From NCBI GenBank assembly GCA_947466695.1, contig CANIFC010000003.1:1-58635 (forward strand): a stretch of DNA of 58,635 nt, read 5' to 3'. The notes under the pieces were generated by a model. The model was not told the origin of the DNA, did no database searches, and was given only the letters and a program-made list of their open reading frames with translations. This document shows, piece by piece, positions 40,378 through 49,895 of the stretch; the first letter of the stretch is position 1; every line of letters starts with the position of its first letter. The stretch comes from Oxalobacteraceae bacterium. GTDB taxonomy: Bacteria; Pseudomonadota; Gammaproteobacteria; Burkholderiales; Burkholderiaceae_D. A program made the translations under genes and the position numbers.

Positions 40378-41562
40378 GTGTCACAAAGTTTCAGTTCAAA
40401 ATTTGTAGCCGTTGCTACAGCCGTGCCGGCGATTGCCGCAATACTTGTTATCTTTACTTTCATCGAAAGTACATCGCTTGCTGTTGGCCTTGCCGCAGCG
40501 ATCGCTCTGGTATCTGTTGGCGCTGCATGGTGGGGCCTGTGGCAGTCCGGCATATCGCACCAGCGTCTTGAGGAAAATGTACGAGCCGAGTGTATTGATG
40601 GTCTGGACCTGTTGTGTGCCGAGGTACTTCCGCTCTGGTCCGGCGAGGTCGAGATCGCCCGCAGCCAGACCGAGCACTCCATCAATGATCTGGCGCTGCG
40701 CTTTGCCAACCTGTCCCAGCGTCTTGAATCGGCCGTAAGCGCCTCGCAAAACGCGACTGGCAACAGCAACACAAGCGGGCCCAAAGGCATCGTCCACCTG
40801 CTCAATGACAGCCAGACCGAGCTCAATTCCATCATCGTCTCGTTGCGCTCTGCGCTCACGGAAAAAGAAGCGCTGCTGCACGAAGTGCATGCCTTGTCAG
40901 GCTTCACCAAAGAGCTCAAGGAAATGGCCAACAACGTCGGCCTCATCGCCCAGCAGACCAATTTGCTCGCCCTCAACGCCGCCATTGAAGCGGCACGCGC
41001 CGGCGAGGTTGGTCGTGGCTTTGCCGTGGTGGCCAACGAAGTGCGCACGCTGGCCCGGCTCTCTGCCGACACCGGCAAAAAAATGACCGATACGGTCGAT
41101 ACCGTGAACAACGCAATCGTCAACACACTCAAGGTGTCGCAGCAGTACGCCGTACAGGATGCACAGATGGCGTCCCGTTCAGAGCAGGTGATTGACAATG
41201 TACTGGAACAATTCAGCGCTACCGCGACCGGCTTGAACGACTCAAGCGAAGTGCTGCGCAGCGAGAGCTTGCTGATACAAAACGAGATTTCCGAGGTTCT
41301 GGTGGCACTGCAGTTTCAGGACCGGGTCAGCCAGGTATTGGTGCATGTCCGTAACGACATCAATAAGCTCAACCAGACACTGGACGACTCCGGACAAGAC
41401 CTGGCCGAAGGCCTGATGCCAACACCCATCAATGTCAACGCCTGGATTGACGCACTACAGAAATCAAGCTCCATGCCAGAACAACATGCGATGCATGGTC
41501 GCACTACGGCGCCGGCGCCGGCGCCAGCACTGGCCAGCGAATCAGAAATTACATTTTTTTAG
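40378..41562 (+). CDS. Methyl-accepting chemotaxis-like protein with no periplasmic sensor domain (GTG start)
   Basis: Two adjacent TM helices; signalling hairpin [46 protein letters not shown] motif; APAPAPAL linker and SESEITFF tail. Confidence 0.9.
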   Translation: MSQSFSSKFVAVATAVPAIAAILVIFTFIESTSLAVGLAAAIALVSVGAAWWGLWQSGISHQRLEENVRAECIDGLDLLCAEVLPLWSGEVEIARSQTEHSINDLALRFANLSQRLESAVSASQNATGNSNTSGPKGIVHLLNDSQTELNSIIVSLRSALTEKEALLHEVHALSGFTKELKEMANNVGLIAQQTNLLALNAAIEAARAGEVGRGFAVVANEVRTLARLSADTGKKMTDTVDTVNNAIVNTLKVSQQYAVQDAQMASRSEQVIDNVLEQFSATATGLNDSSEVLRSESLLIQNEISEVLVALQFQDRVSQVLVHVRNDINKLNQTLDDSGQDLAEGLMPTPINVNAWIDALQKSSSMPEQHAMHGRTTAPAPAPALASESEITFF

Positions 41563-41582
41563 AGTTTAAGAGGACAAGCAAG

Positions 41583-41948
41583 ATGAAAACCGTTTTGATC
41601 GTGGATGACTCCATTTCACTGCGACAAGTTGTCGCCATTGCGCTCAAGGGTGCTGGTTATGCGGTCATTGAAGCCTGCGACGGCCTGGATGCATTGAAAA
41701 AGCTCGACGGGCAAAAAATTCATCTCATTATCAGCGACGTCAATATGCCCAATATGGACGGCATCACCTTTGTGGCCGAGGCAAAAAAACTGGCGGCCTA
41801 TAAATTTACTCCCATCATCATGCTCACTACCGAAGCTGGTGCGGAAAAGAAAACCGCTGGCCAGGCTGCGGGCGCCAAAGCCTGGATTGTCAAGCCATTC
41901 CAGCCAGCGCAGATGCTCTCTGCGGTGGCAAAGCTCATCCTGCCCTGA
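41583..41948 (+). CDS. cheY: CheY-type response regulator
   Basis: VLIVDDSISLRQVV...LIISDVNMPNMDGITF...IIMLTTEAG...AWIVKPF. Confidence 0.95.
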   Translation: MKTVLIVDDSISLRQVVAIALKGAGYAVIEACDGLDALKKLDGQKIHLIISDVNMPNMDGITFVAEAKKLAAYKFTPIIMLTTEAGAEKKTAGQAAGAKAWIVKPFQPAQMLSAVAKLILP

Positions 41949-42056
41949 AGCGGCGGCAAAGCTCCATAAGAAAAAAATGACGTTAATGCAACGTTAACAA
42001 TCACAAAAGTTCCGGTAGCAGCAATAGTGCGCGAATGACTCACTAGGGAGAATCGT

Positions 42057-42380
42057 ATGGCAATGAGTATGAAACAGGGTGATGGCGGCGCTTGCTGCTG
42101 CACCATTGAGGGTGAGATGACGATTTACACGGCGCTGGAACTCAAAGAGCAGTTAATGGCCGCCCTGACGCAATGCAGCGCGCTGGAACTGTCCATGGCC
42201 GGAGTGGATGAAATTGATTCGGCCGGCTTACAGCTGCTGATGCTGACCAAGACCGAAGCCAAAGCCCAGGACAAAACCCTGAGCCTGTCCGACCATAGCG
42301 CCGCCGTACTCGACATCCTGGCCTTATGCAATCTGGAGAGCTTCTTTGGCGATCCTGTACTCATCCGCTCAAGAGGATAG
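42057..42380 (+). CDS. STAS-domain protein
   Basis: CCTIEGEMTIYTALELKEQLMAAL...LELSMAGVDEIDSAGLQLLMLTKTEA. Confidence 0.9.
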   Translation: MAMSMKQGDGGACCCTIEGEMTIYTALELKEQLMAALTQCSALELSMAGVDEIDSAGLQLLMLTKTEAKAQDKTLSLSDHSAAVLDILALCNLESFFGDPVLIRSRG

Positions 42381-42385
42381 ATCCT

Positions 42386-44584
42386 ATGAATCTCGACGAC
42401 GCATTACAGACCTTCATTGCCGAAAGCCGCGAACTGCTGCAGGACATGGAAGAGGCGCTACTGCAAATTGAACAGGCCCCCGACGACGCCGACACGCTCA
42501 ACGCGATCTTTCGCGCAGCCCACACCATCAAGGGCTCGGCGGGCCTGTTCGGGCTCGATGACATTGTCGCCTTTACCCATGTAGCCGAAAGCGTACTGGA
42601 CAAGGTGCGCGGCGGCGAACTACGGGTCGACGCGACACTGGTGGCATTGTTGCTGGCCTGGGGTGACCAGGTCAACGAACTGGTTAACCATGCCGCCGAT
42701 GGTACTGACCTGAGCGACAGCACGCGTAATATCAGCCAGACGCTGGTGGATCAGCTCAACGTCTATCTTGGCGGTAATAAGCACGCATCAGCCACTGGCA
42801 CCAAGATGCCGGTGGCCTATGAAATACCCTCCGTCACCGAAGGCGGCGGTGAGGTTGAAACCGATCTCTGGCATATTTCGCTGCGCTTCGGACCCGATGT
42901 CCTGCGCAGCGGCATGGATCCGCTGTCGTTCATCCGCTATCTGGCGACGCAAGGCGAAATTCACCATCTCCTGACCCTGTTTGACCACATGCCGGCAGCG
43001 GCCGAGATGGATCCGGAAAGCTGTTACCTCGGTTTCGAAATCAGCTTCAAGAGCACTGCCGACAAGGCAACCATTGAAAGTGTCTTCGAATTCGTGCGCG
43101 ATGACTGCCAGATACGCATCATGCCGCCGCACAGCAAGATCACCGAATATCTGCAATTTATTGCCAATATGCCGGGAGAGCAACTGCGCGTAGGTGAAAT
43201 GCTGGTCCGCTGCGGCACCCTGACACAGTATGAGCTGGAAACTGCGCTCGCCTTGCAGACTGCAGAAGCAACCGGGCGTCCACGCCAGATCGGCGAAGTG
43301 CTGGTTGCCGCCAAACTGGTACCACCGCCAGTCATGACTGCCGTTCTCGAGAAACAACGCCAGGTCAAGGAGGGCAAGAGTGTCGAAACCAACCTGATCA
43401 GGGTCGACGCCGACAAGCTTGACCAGCTGATCAATCTGGTCGGTGAACTCATCATTGCCGGCGCCGGTGCCAACCTGGTCGCGCAGCGCGCCGGCGTGCC
43501 CGAATTGCTTGAAGCCACCGCCACCCTGTCAGGGCTGGTGGAAGAGGTGCGCGATATTGCGCTGACCCTGCGCATGGTACAGATCGGCGGTACGTTCAGC
43601 CGTTTTCAGCGCGTCGTACGCGATGTCGGAAATGCGCTGGGTAAGGATATCGAGCTGGTCATCAGTGGCGCCGAGACCGAACTGGATAAGACCGTGGTAG
43701 AGAAAATCGGCGATCCGCTCACCCACCTGGTACGCAATTCGATGGACCATGGCATTGAACCAGCCGAGGTTCGCCTGGCCAGGGGTAAACCGGCCAAAGG
43801 GACACTCAGGCTCAATGCCTACCACGATGCCGGCAGCGTCGTGATCGAAGTGTCGGACGACGGTGGCGGACTGAACAAGGAACGTATCCTCAGAAAAGCT
43901 AATGAGCGCGGGCTGATCAGCGAAGGCACCATCCTGAGCGACAAGGAAATACACAACCTCATTTTTGAGGCTGGCTTTTCTACCGCCGATGCCGTCAGCG
44001 ACCTCTCTGGCCGGGGCGTGGGCATGGACGTGGTACGCCGCAATATCGAAGCCTTGCGCGGTACCGTCAATCTGGAAAGTATTGAGGGTCAGGGCAGCAC
44101 GGTACGCATACGCTTGCCACTGACGCTGGCCATCATCGACGGTTTTCTGGTCGGCGTAGGTAACGCCGCCTACATCATCCCGCTCGATGTCGTGGTGGAG
44201 TGCATAGAACTCAGTAGCGAAGACCGCGACAGCGGTGACCGCCACTACATTAATTTGCGTGGTGAAGTCTTGCCGTACTGCCGCCTGCGCGAACACTTTG
44301 ACATTGAAGGCCAGCCGGTGCGGCGGGAAAACATCGTCGTCGTACGTCATGGTGAGCAGAAATTTGGTCTGGTGGTCGACAAGCTGATGGGTGAATTTCA
44401 GACCGTCATCAAGCCGCTTGGCAGTATTTTTAAGCACGTCCAGGGTATCGGCGGATCCACTATTTTAGGTAGCGGTGAAGTGGCACTGATTCTTGATATT
44501 CCGGGATTGATGAAACAGGTCGCGGCCAATACAGAAATGCAAGCTGGCGCTATAAGTCTGTCAGCGTTATCCAAGGCAAGTTGA
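42386..44584 (+). CDS. cheA: Chemotaxis histidine kinase CheA with an extra MshEN-like segment between P2-like region and P3
   Basis: Hpt AAHTIKGSAGLFG; NLVGELIIAGA; HLVRNSMDHGIE; DDGGGLN; GRGVGMDVV; C-terminal CheW-like domain. Confidence 0.95.
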   Translation: MNLDDALQTFIAESRELLQDMEEALLQIEQAPDDADTLNAIFRAAHTIKGSAGLFGLDDIVAFTHVAESVLDKVRGGELRVDATLVALLLAWGDQVNELVNHAADGTDLSDSTRNISQTLVDQLNVYLGGNKHASATGTKMPVAYEIPSVTEGGGEVETDLWHISLRFGPDVLRSGMDPLSFIRYLATQGEIHHLLTLFDHMPAAAEMDPESCYLGFEISFKSTADKATIESVFEFVRDDCQIRIMPPHSKITEYLQFIANMPGEQLRVGEMLVRCGTLTQYELETALALQTAEATGRPRQIGEVLVAAKLVPPPVMTAVLEKQRQVKEGKSVETNLIRVDADKLDQLINLVGELIIAGAGANLVAQRAGVPELLEATATLSGLVEEVRDIALTLRMVQIGGTFSRFQRVVRDVGNALGKDIELVISGAETELDKTVVEKIGDPLTHLVRNSMDHGIEPAEVRLARGKPAKGTLRLNAYHDAGSVVIEVSDDGGGLNKERILRKANERGLISEGTILSDKEIHNLIFEAGFSTADAVSDLSGRGVGMDVVRRNIEALRGTVNLESIEGQGSTVRIRLPLTLAIIDGFLVGVGNAAYIIPLDVVVECIELSSEDRDSGDRHYINLRGEVLPYCRLREHFDIEGQPVRRENIVVVRHGEQKFGLVVDKLMGEFQTVIKPLGSIFKHVQGIGGSTILGSGEVALILDIPGLMKQVAANTEMQAGAISLSALSKAS

Positions 44585-44693
44585 TTCAACATACCAGTAT
44601 CACCCTCGTTATCCGGGTCAGGGAATGGCACGGATCGGTTATTTTTTAACTTTTTGATTTTTGACTTTTTGATTTTTTAATTGAAAGAATACA

Positions 44694-46298
44694 ATGTTTA
44701 AAAACATGAAAATCGGCACGCGCCTCGGTTTGGGTTTTAGCATCGTGCTGCTGTTGCTAGTCACGGTGATTCTGCTGGGTGTCACGCGCATGGCGGAAAT
44801 CAACGACCGGCTCGATGTCACGGTCAACGAAAACAACGTCAAGATCAAGTTAGCTTCAGACATGCGCAGCGGCGTTCTTGATGTTCTCATTGCCATTCGT
44901 AATGTGGTGCTGCTTGATGACGACATCGAGATGCAGGCCCAGGTCAAGCGCATCGCTGACCAATTTAAACAATACCATGCGAACGAAGAACACTTGAGCA
45001 AGCTGGTCAATACCGACCAGGGCCGGGCGATTGTGGTGAAGATCAAAGAGCACGAGGCGGCCATAGTTCCGCTGTTCGACAAGGTCGTAAAACTGGGACT
45101 GGCCAACAATACCCAGGATGCCGTTCCGGTGCTAGTGAAGGAAATTCGTCCGGTACAACTCAAGTGGTTAGCTAGCCTGACCGAAATGCTGGATCTGCAG
45201 GAAGCTATGAATAAAAAAGACGCTGAAATGGCGACCCAGGCTTATCTGGCAGCGCGCACCCTGATGTACATCGTTGGCGCCATTGGCCTGCTACTTGGTG
45301 CCGGTATCGCTTTCTGGGTGACCCGCAGCATCACCATCCCACTCAATGAAGCCGTGATCGTGGCCAACAAACTGGCGGAAGGTGACCTGACCGCGACAAT
45401 CATCGTCACTTCGAGGGACGAAACCGGCATGTTACTGCGATCCATGAAAAACATGATGGAAAAACTCTCTGGCATTATCGGCGAGGTACGCGGCTCGGCT
45501 GACTCTCTGTCGAGCGCATCCGAAGAGATTTCTGCCACCGCACAATCGATCTCCCAGGCAACGTCAGAACAGGCGGCCAGTGTCGAAGAAACCTCAGCCT
45601 CAATCGAGCAAATGAGTTCGTCTATCAACCAAAATACCGATAACGCCAAGGTCACCGAAGGCATGGCTTCACAGGCCACCAGACAAGCCAGTGAAGGCGG
45701 ACAAGCCGTGAAGGAAACAGTGGCCGCGATGAAGAGCATCGCCAGCAAGATTGGCATCATCGACGAGATCGCTTACCAGACCAACTTGCTTGCGCTTAAT
45801 GCAGCGATTGAAGCGGCCCGTGCCGGCGAACACGGCAAGGGCTTTGCGGTTGTGGCGGCAGAAGTGCGCAAACTGGCTGAACGTAGCCAGGTGGCCGCCC
45901 AGGAAATTGGTGAACTCGCTTCCGGCAGTGTCGAAAAAGCCGAGAGCGCCGGTAAATTGCTGACCGAGATTGTTCCTGCCATCAGCAAGACCTCCGATTT
46001 GGTACAAGAGATTGCCGCTGCATCGTCAGAACAGTCGGTCGGCGTCGGCCAGATTAATGCCGCCATGGGTCAGCTTAATCAGATCACGCAGCAAAATGCC
46101 AGCGCGTCCGAAGAACTGGCCGCAACTGCAGAAGAAATGAGCGGCCAGGCCGGACAACTGCAGGATCTGATGTCTTTCTTTACGGTCGACAATTCAGGCA
46201 ATACGTCAGGCAAGAGCGCGGCCAGTTCCAAGGTCGTGGCAAAGAAATCAGGCACGCCTAAAACAACACCGAACGAATCGAGTTTCGTCCATTTTTGA
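44694..46298 (+). CDS. Methyl-accepting chemotaxis protein (4HB_MCP-like sensor, single HAMP), 534 aa
   Basis: [63 protein letters not shown]. Confidence 0.95.
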   Translation: MFKNMKIGTRLGLGFSIVLLLLVTVILLGVTRMAEINDRLDVTVNENNVKIKLASDMRSGVLDVLIAIRNVVLLDDDIEMQAQVKRIADQFKQYHANEEHLSKLVNTDQGRAIVVKIKEHEAAIVPLFDKVVKLGLANNTQDAVPVLVKEIRPVQLKWLASLTEMLDLQEAMNKKDAEMATQAYLAARTLMYIVGAIGLLLGAGIAFWVTRSITIPLNEAVIVANKLAEGDLTATIIVTSRDETGMLLRSMKNMMEKLSGIIGEVRGSADSLSSASEEISATAQSISQATSEQAASVEETSASIEQMSSSINQNTDNAKVTEGMASQATRQASEGGQAVKETVAAMKSIASKIGIIDEIAYQTNLLALNAAIEAARAGEHGKGFAVVAAEVRKLAERSQVAAQEIGELASGSVEKAESAGKLLTEIVPAISKTSDLVQEIAAASSEQSVGVGQINAAMGQLNQITQQNASASEELAATAEEMSGQAGQLQDLMSFFTVDNSGNTSGKSAASSKVVAKKSGTPKTTPNESSFVHF

Positions 46299-46308
46299 GG
46301 AGAACGCC

Positions 46309-46890
46309 ATGAGTATCATGACGCAAACAAACCAACTAACTACGGCACCCGCGCCAGGACAGCAAGACCAGCAGCAATACCTGACCTTTATGCTCGGCGG
46401 TGAAACCTATGCCATGGGGATTCTGGCGATCAAGGAAATCATCGAATATGGTGACCTGACCGAAGTGCCGCGCATGCCCGAATTCATACGCGGGGTCATC
46501 AACCTGCGTGGTGCGGTCGTGCCGGTCATTGACCTCAGTTCGCGCTTTGGCAAGCCAGCCAGTAAAGTCACCCGACGCACCTGCATTGTCATCACGGAAG
46601 TGTCCGGCGAGCATGGCCAGCAGGATGTCGGCGTGATGGTCGACGCCGTTAACGCGGTACTCGATATTCCGCCACAAGAGATTGAACCGGCACCCTCGTT
46701 CGGTGCCAACATCCGCGCCGATTTTATCCGCGGAATGGGTAAGGTCAACGGCAAGTTCGTCATCATCATCCATATTCAGCATGTGCTCGATATCAATGAC
46801 ATGTCCGCACTTTCCATCATTGACCAGAACAATACTGCAGGGAATGGTACGGCCGGTTTAGTTTCCGGCACAACGACAACCACGTCCTGA
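46309..46890 (+). CDS. cheW: CheW coupling protein
   Basis: QQYLTFMLGGETYAMGILAIKEIIEYGDLTEVPRMPEFIRGVINLRGAVVPVIDL. Confidence 0.95.
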   Translation: MSIMTQTNQLTTAPAPGQQDQQQYLTFMLGGETYAMGILAIKEIIEYGDLTEVPRMPEFIRGVINLRGAVVPVIDLSSRFGKPASKVTRRTCIVITEVSGEHGQQDVGVMVDAVNAVLDIPPQEIEPAPSFGANIRADFIRGMGKVNGKFVIIIHIQHVLDINDMSALSIIDQNNTAGNGTAGLVSGTTTTTS

Positions 46891-46923
46891 CACCTTTAAA
46901 AAACACACTATTTTTTATGTATG

Positions 46924-46966
46924 GCCCGGTAAGGCTGGCTCTTTTGTGGAGCCGGACCTGCCGGGC
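46924..46966. other. Long stem-loop between cheW and next MCP
   Basis: GCCCGGtaaGGCtGGCTCttttgtgGAGCCgGaCCtGCCGGGC, no T-tract. Confidence 0.6.
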
Positions 46967-47104
46967 TAATTTATTCACCAGACCAGAATCACTTTTACTT
47001 TACCTCCTACCCACACTCTCCTACATACCCACACTCTCTCTCACTAACCGCGCCATCAACGCATGGCAGGGTTCACACAATTTTGCTTTATTAGAAAGAA
47101 CGAC

Positions 47105-48985
47105 ATGTTTAAGAATATGAAAATAGGAATGCGTCTGGGTTTGGGATTTGGCCTGATACTGATCTTTTTGTCCGTGATTGCCTTTATGGGCATCACGCAT
47201 ATGGCGGATATAAAAGAAGATCTTGACGTAGTCGACAAGGAAAGTAATGTCAAAATTTCCCATGCCAACGATATGCTCACCCAGATGAACATCATTGCCC
47301 GCTCGGTACGTAACATGGCCCTGCTTGGCACTGACCTGCAAGCAGCACAAAAGGAGAAAGAAAGAATAATTGCGGCTCGCATCAAATATGACGAATTCCG
47401 CGACAAAATGACAGCCATTGTGAAAACAGAGAGTGGCAAAAAACAAATGCATGATATCAGCGAAGCCTATGCAACCACCAAGCCACAGATCGATATGGCA
47501 ATGGAATTGATCCAAGCGGGGAAACTTGAGCCGGCAGTGGCTCTATTGGTTGGCGATATCCGGACGTCCCAGCTCAAGCTGTTTGACGCCATTGAAGCCA
47601 TGATTGAATATCAGGAAGCAAATAGCAAAACCTTGGTGGAAGAGGCTAACAAGTCTTATAACAGTGCCTTCAAGCTGATAGTGGTTCTGGCGATTGCTTC
47701 CCTTGTTTTAGGTGTGGGAATCGCCATATGGATTACCCGTAGCATCACCCAACCAATCGGAGTGGCAGTAAAAGTGGCCAACCAGCTGGCGGCCGGTGAC
47801 CTGACGGCGCAAATTGAAGTCAATTCAAACGATGAAGCCGGACAATTACTCAACGCGATGAAAAATATGGTCGCGACCATCAAGAATGTCCTGAGCGACA
47901 ATGCGGTACTGGTCAAGTCGATTACTGACGGCCAGCTAGATGCGCGGGCCGATGCCGGCAAGTACCAGGGCGATTTTTACAATATGGTCAATGGTACCAA
48001 CCAGATTGTCGAAGGTATTGCAGTACCTTTGAGTGAAGTCGTTGCCGTACTGATGGAGATGGAAAAAGGCAACCTGACAACGACTGTCGAAGGTAATTAC
48101 AAAGGACAGCTTAACGACTTCAAGGAAGCGGTCAATAATACGATTGCCAAACTCTCCGGCATCATTGGCGAGGTACGCGGAGCAGCCGATGCCTTGTCCA
48201 GCGCCTCGGAAGAAATTTCCGCCACCGCACAATCGATCTCCCAGGCAACGTCAGAGCAGGCCGCCAGCGTCGAACAGACCTCGGCCTCGATTGAGGAAAT
48301 GAGCGCTTCCATCAACCAAAATACCGATAACGCCAAGGTCACCGAAGGCATGGCATCGCAAGCAGCCAGACAAGCTGGTGAGGGTGGTCAGGCAGTGAAG
48401 GATACCGTGACGGCGATGAAAATCATCGCCAGCAAGATCGGCATCATCGACGAGATCGCCTACCAGACCAATCTGCTGGCGCTCAATGCAGCAATTGAAG
48501 CGGCGCGTGCCGGCGAGCACGGCAAGGGCTTTGCCGTGGTCGCCGCCGAAGTGCGCAAACTGGCAGAGCGCAGTCAAATTGCCGCTCAGGAGATCGGTGA
48601 ACTTGCTTCCGGTAGTGTCGAAAAAGCCGAAAGCGCAGGTAAGCTTCTGAGCGAAATTGTTCCTGCGATCAGCAAGACCTCGGACCTGGTGCAGGAGATT
48701 GCCGCGGCATCGTCAGAGCAATCAGTTGGCGTCGGCCAGATTAACTCGGCGATGGGTCAGCTCAATCAGACCACCCAGCAAAACGCCAGCGCTTCGGAAG
48801 AGCTGGCGGCAACCGCTGAAGAGATGAGTAGTCAGGCCGAACAGCTGCAGGATCTCATGTCTTTCTTTACAGTCGACACATCAGTGAGCCCGGTGGCCGG
48901 AAAATCGACCAGCGTCAGGCAAGTGAATAAAAAGCTGATTACCCGTAAAACAATGGCTCCCGATTCGAGCTTCGTCCATTTTTAG
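47105..48985 (+). CDS. Methyl-accepting chemotaxis protein, 626 aa, one additional HAMP-type module
   Basis: [15 protein letters not shown]; module [43 protein letters not shown]; canonical hairpin. Confidence 0.95.
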   Translation: MFKNMKIGMRLGLGFGLILIFLSVIAFMGITHMADIKEDLDVVDKESNVKISHANDMLTQMNIIARSVRNMALLGTDLQAAQKEKERIIAARIKYDEFRDKMTAIVKTESGKKQMHDISEAYATTKPQIDMAMELIQAGKLEPAVALLVGDIRTSQLKLFDAIEAMIEYQEANSKTLVEEANKSYNSAFKLIVVLAIASLVLGVGIAIWITRSITQPIGVAVKVANQLAAGDLTAQIEVNSNDEAGQLLNAMKNMVATIKNVLSDNAVLVKSITDGQLDARADAGKYQGDFYNMVNGTNQIVEGIAVPLSEVVAVLMEMEKGNLTTTVEGNYKGQLNDFKEAVNNTIAKLSGIIGEVRGAADALSSASEEISATAQSISQATSEQAASVEQTSASIEEMSASINQNTDNAKVTEGMASQAARQAGEGGQAVKDTVTAMKIIASKIGIIDEIAYQTNLLALNAAIEAARAGEHGKGFAVVAAEVRKLAERSQIAAQEIGELASGSVEKAESAGKLLSEIVPAISKTSDLVQEIAAASSEQSVGVGQINSAMGQLNQTTQQNASASEELAATAEEMSSQAEQLQDLMSFFTVDTSVSPVAGKSTSVRQVNKKLITRKTMAPDSSFVHF

Positions 48986-48994
48986 GAAAACGCC

Positions 48995-49594
48995 ATGAAC
49001 GAAACAAGAGCAACGGGACTAAGCCCGCCACGCCAACAGGGGTCGCAAAATCAGGCTAACCAGCAGAGTCTATTACTTCAACAACAATACCTGACCTTCA
49101 TGCTGGGCGGTGAAACCTATGCCATGGGAATTCTGGCGATCAAGGAAATCATCGAATACGGCAACCTGACCGTCGTGCCACGCGTGCCCGGATTTGTCCG
49201 TGGCGTCATCAACCTGCGCGGCGCAGTCGTGCCGGTGATTGACCTCAGCGCGCGCTTTGGCAAGCCGGTCACGAAGGTAACGCGACGCACCTGTATCGTC
49301 ATCATCGAAGTCGCCGGGGAACACGGACAACAAGATATGGGCGTCATGGTCGATGCAGTGAACGCCGTACTGGATATCTTGCCGCAGGAAATCGAACCGG
49401 CACCGTCTTTCGGCGCCAGTATCCGCGCTGATTTTATCAGCGGCATGGGCAAGGTGAATGGCAAGTTCGTCATTATCCTGGACATGCGGCAAGTGCTCGA
49501 CATCAACGATCTGTCAGCGCCAGCCAGTGGACGGCAGAACAGTTTGGCAGCGATTTCAGCGGGCGCCATTAATGCTGGCGCTACCTTAAATTGA
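48995..49594 (+). CDS. cheW: CheW coupling protein (paralogue)
   Basis: QQYLTFMLGGETYAMGILAIKEIIEYGNLTVVPRVPGFVRGVINLRGAVVPVIDL. Confidence 0.95.
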   Translation: MNETRATGLSPPRQQGSQNQANQQSLLLQQQYLTFMLGGETYAMGILAIKEIIEYGNLTVVPRVPGFVRGVINLRGAVVPVIDLSARFGKPVTKVTRRTCIVIIEVAGEHGQQDMGVMVDAVNAVLDILPQEIEPAPSFGASIRADFISGMGKVNGKFVIILDMRQVLDINDLSAPASGRQNSLAAISAGAINAGATLN

Positions 49595-49721
49595 CATAGT
49601 GAGGAAGGTCAGGAGGCGTAAATCATTGAGGAGCGAGACAAATAAAAGCTGTGCCAGATGGGTTAACTCCGGCACTGACATAGCGCCAGATGCGGCAGGC
49701 CAGATCAGCAGCGAGATTAAG

Positions 49722-49755
49722 AAGTAAGTTTAAAAAGTAAGTTTAAAAAGTAAGA
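49722..49755. repeat. 13-bp tandem repeat (about 2.6 copies)
   Basis: aagtaagtttaaa aagtaagtttaaa aagtaaga. Confidence 0.75.
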
Positions 49756-49895
49756 TTGAGCAGTAATTTCAGGACTCATTTGAGTACTCATTTTAGTGGC
49801 CACACAACATCAACACAGTGCAGTAAAACTCACATTAACGTCACTATCCTGCGCCGCACACACACTTGCGGCAGGGATCACTCAGAAAGAACGAC

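Noticed and set aside
43529-44437. 302-aa minus-strand ORF within cheA
   Set aside because: Overlaps conserved CheA catalytic and CheW-like regions; no independent evidence.
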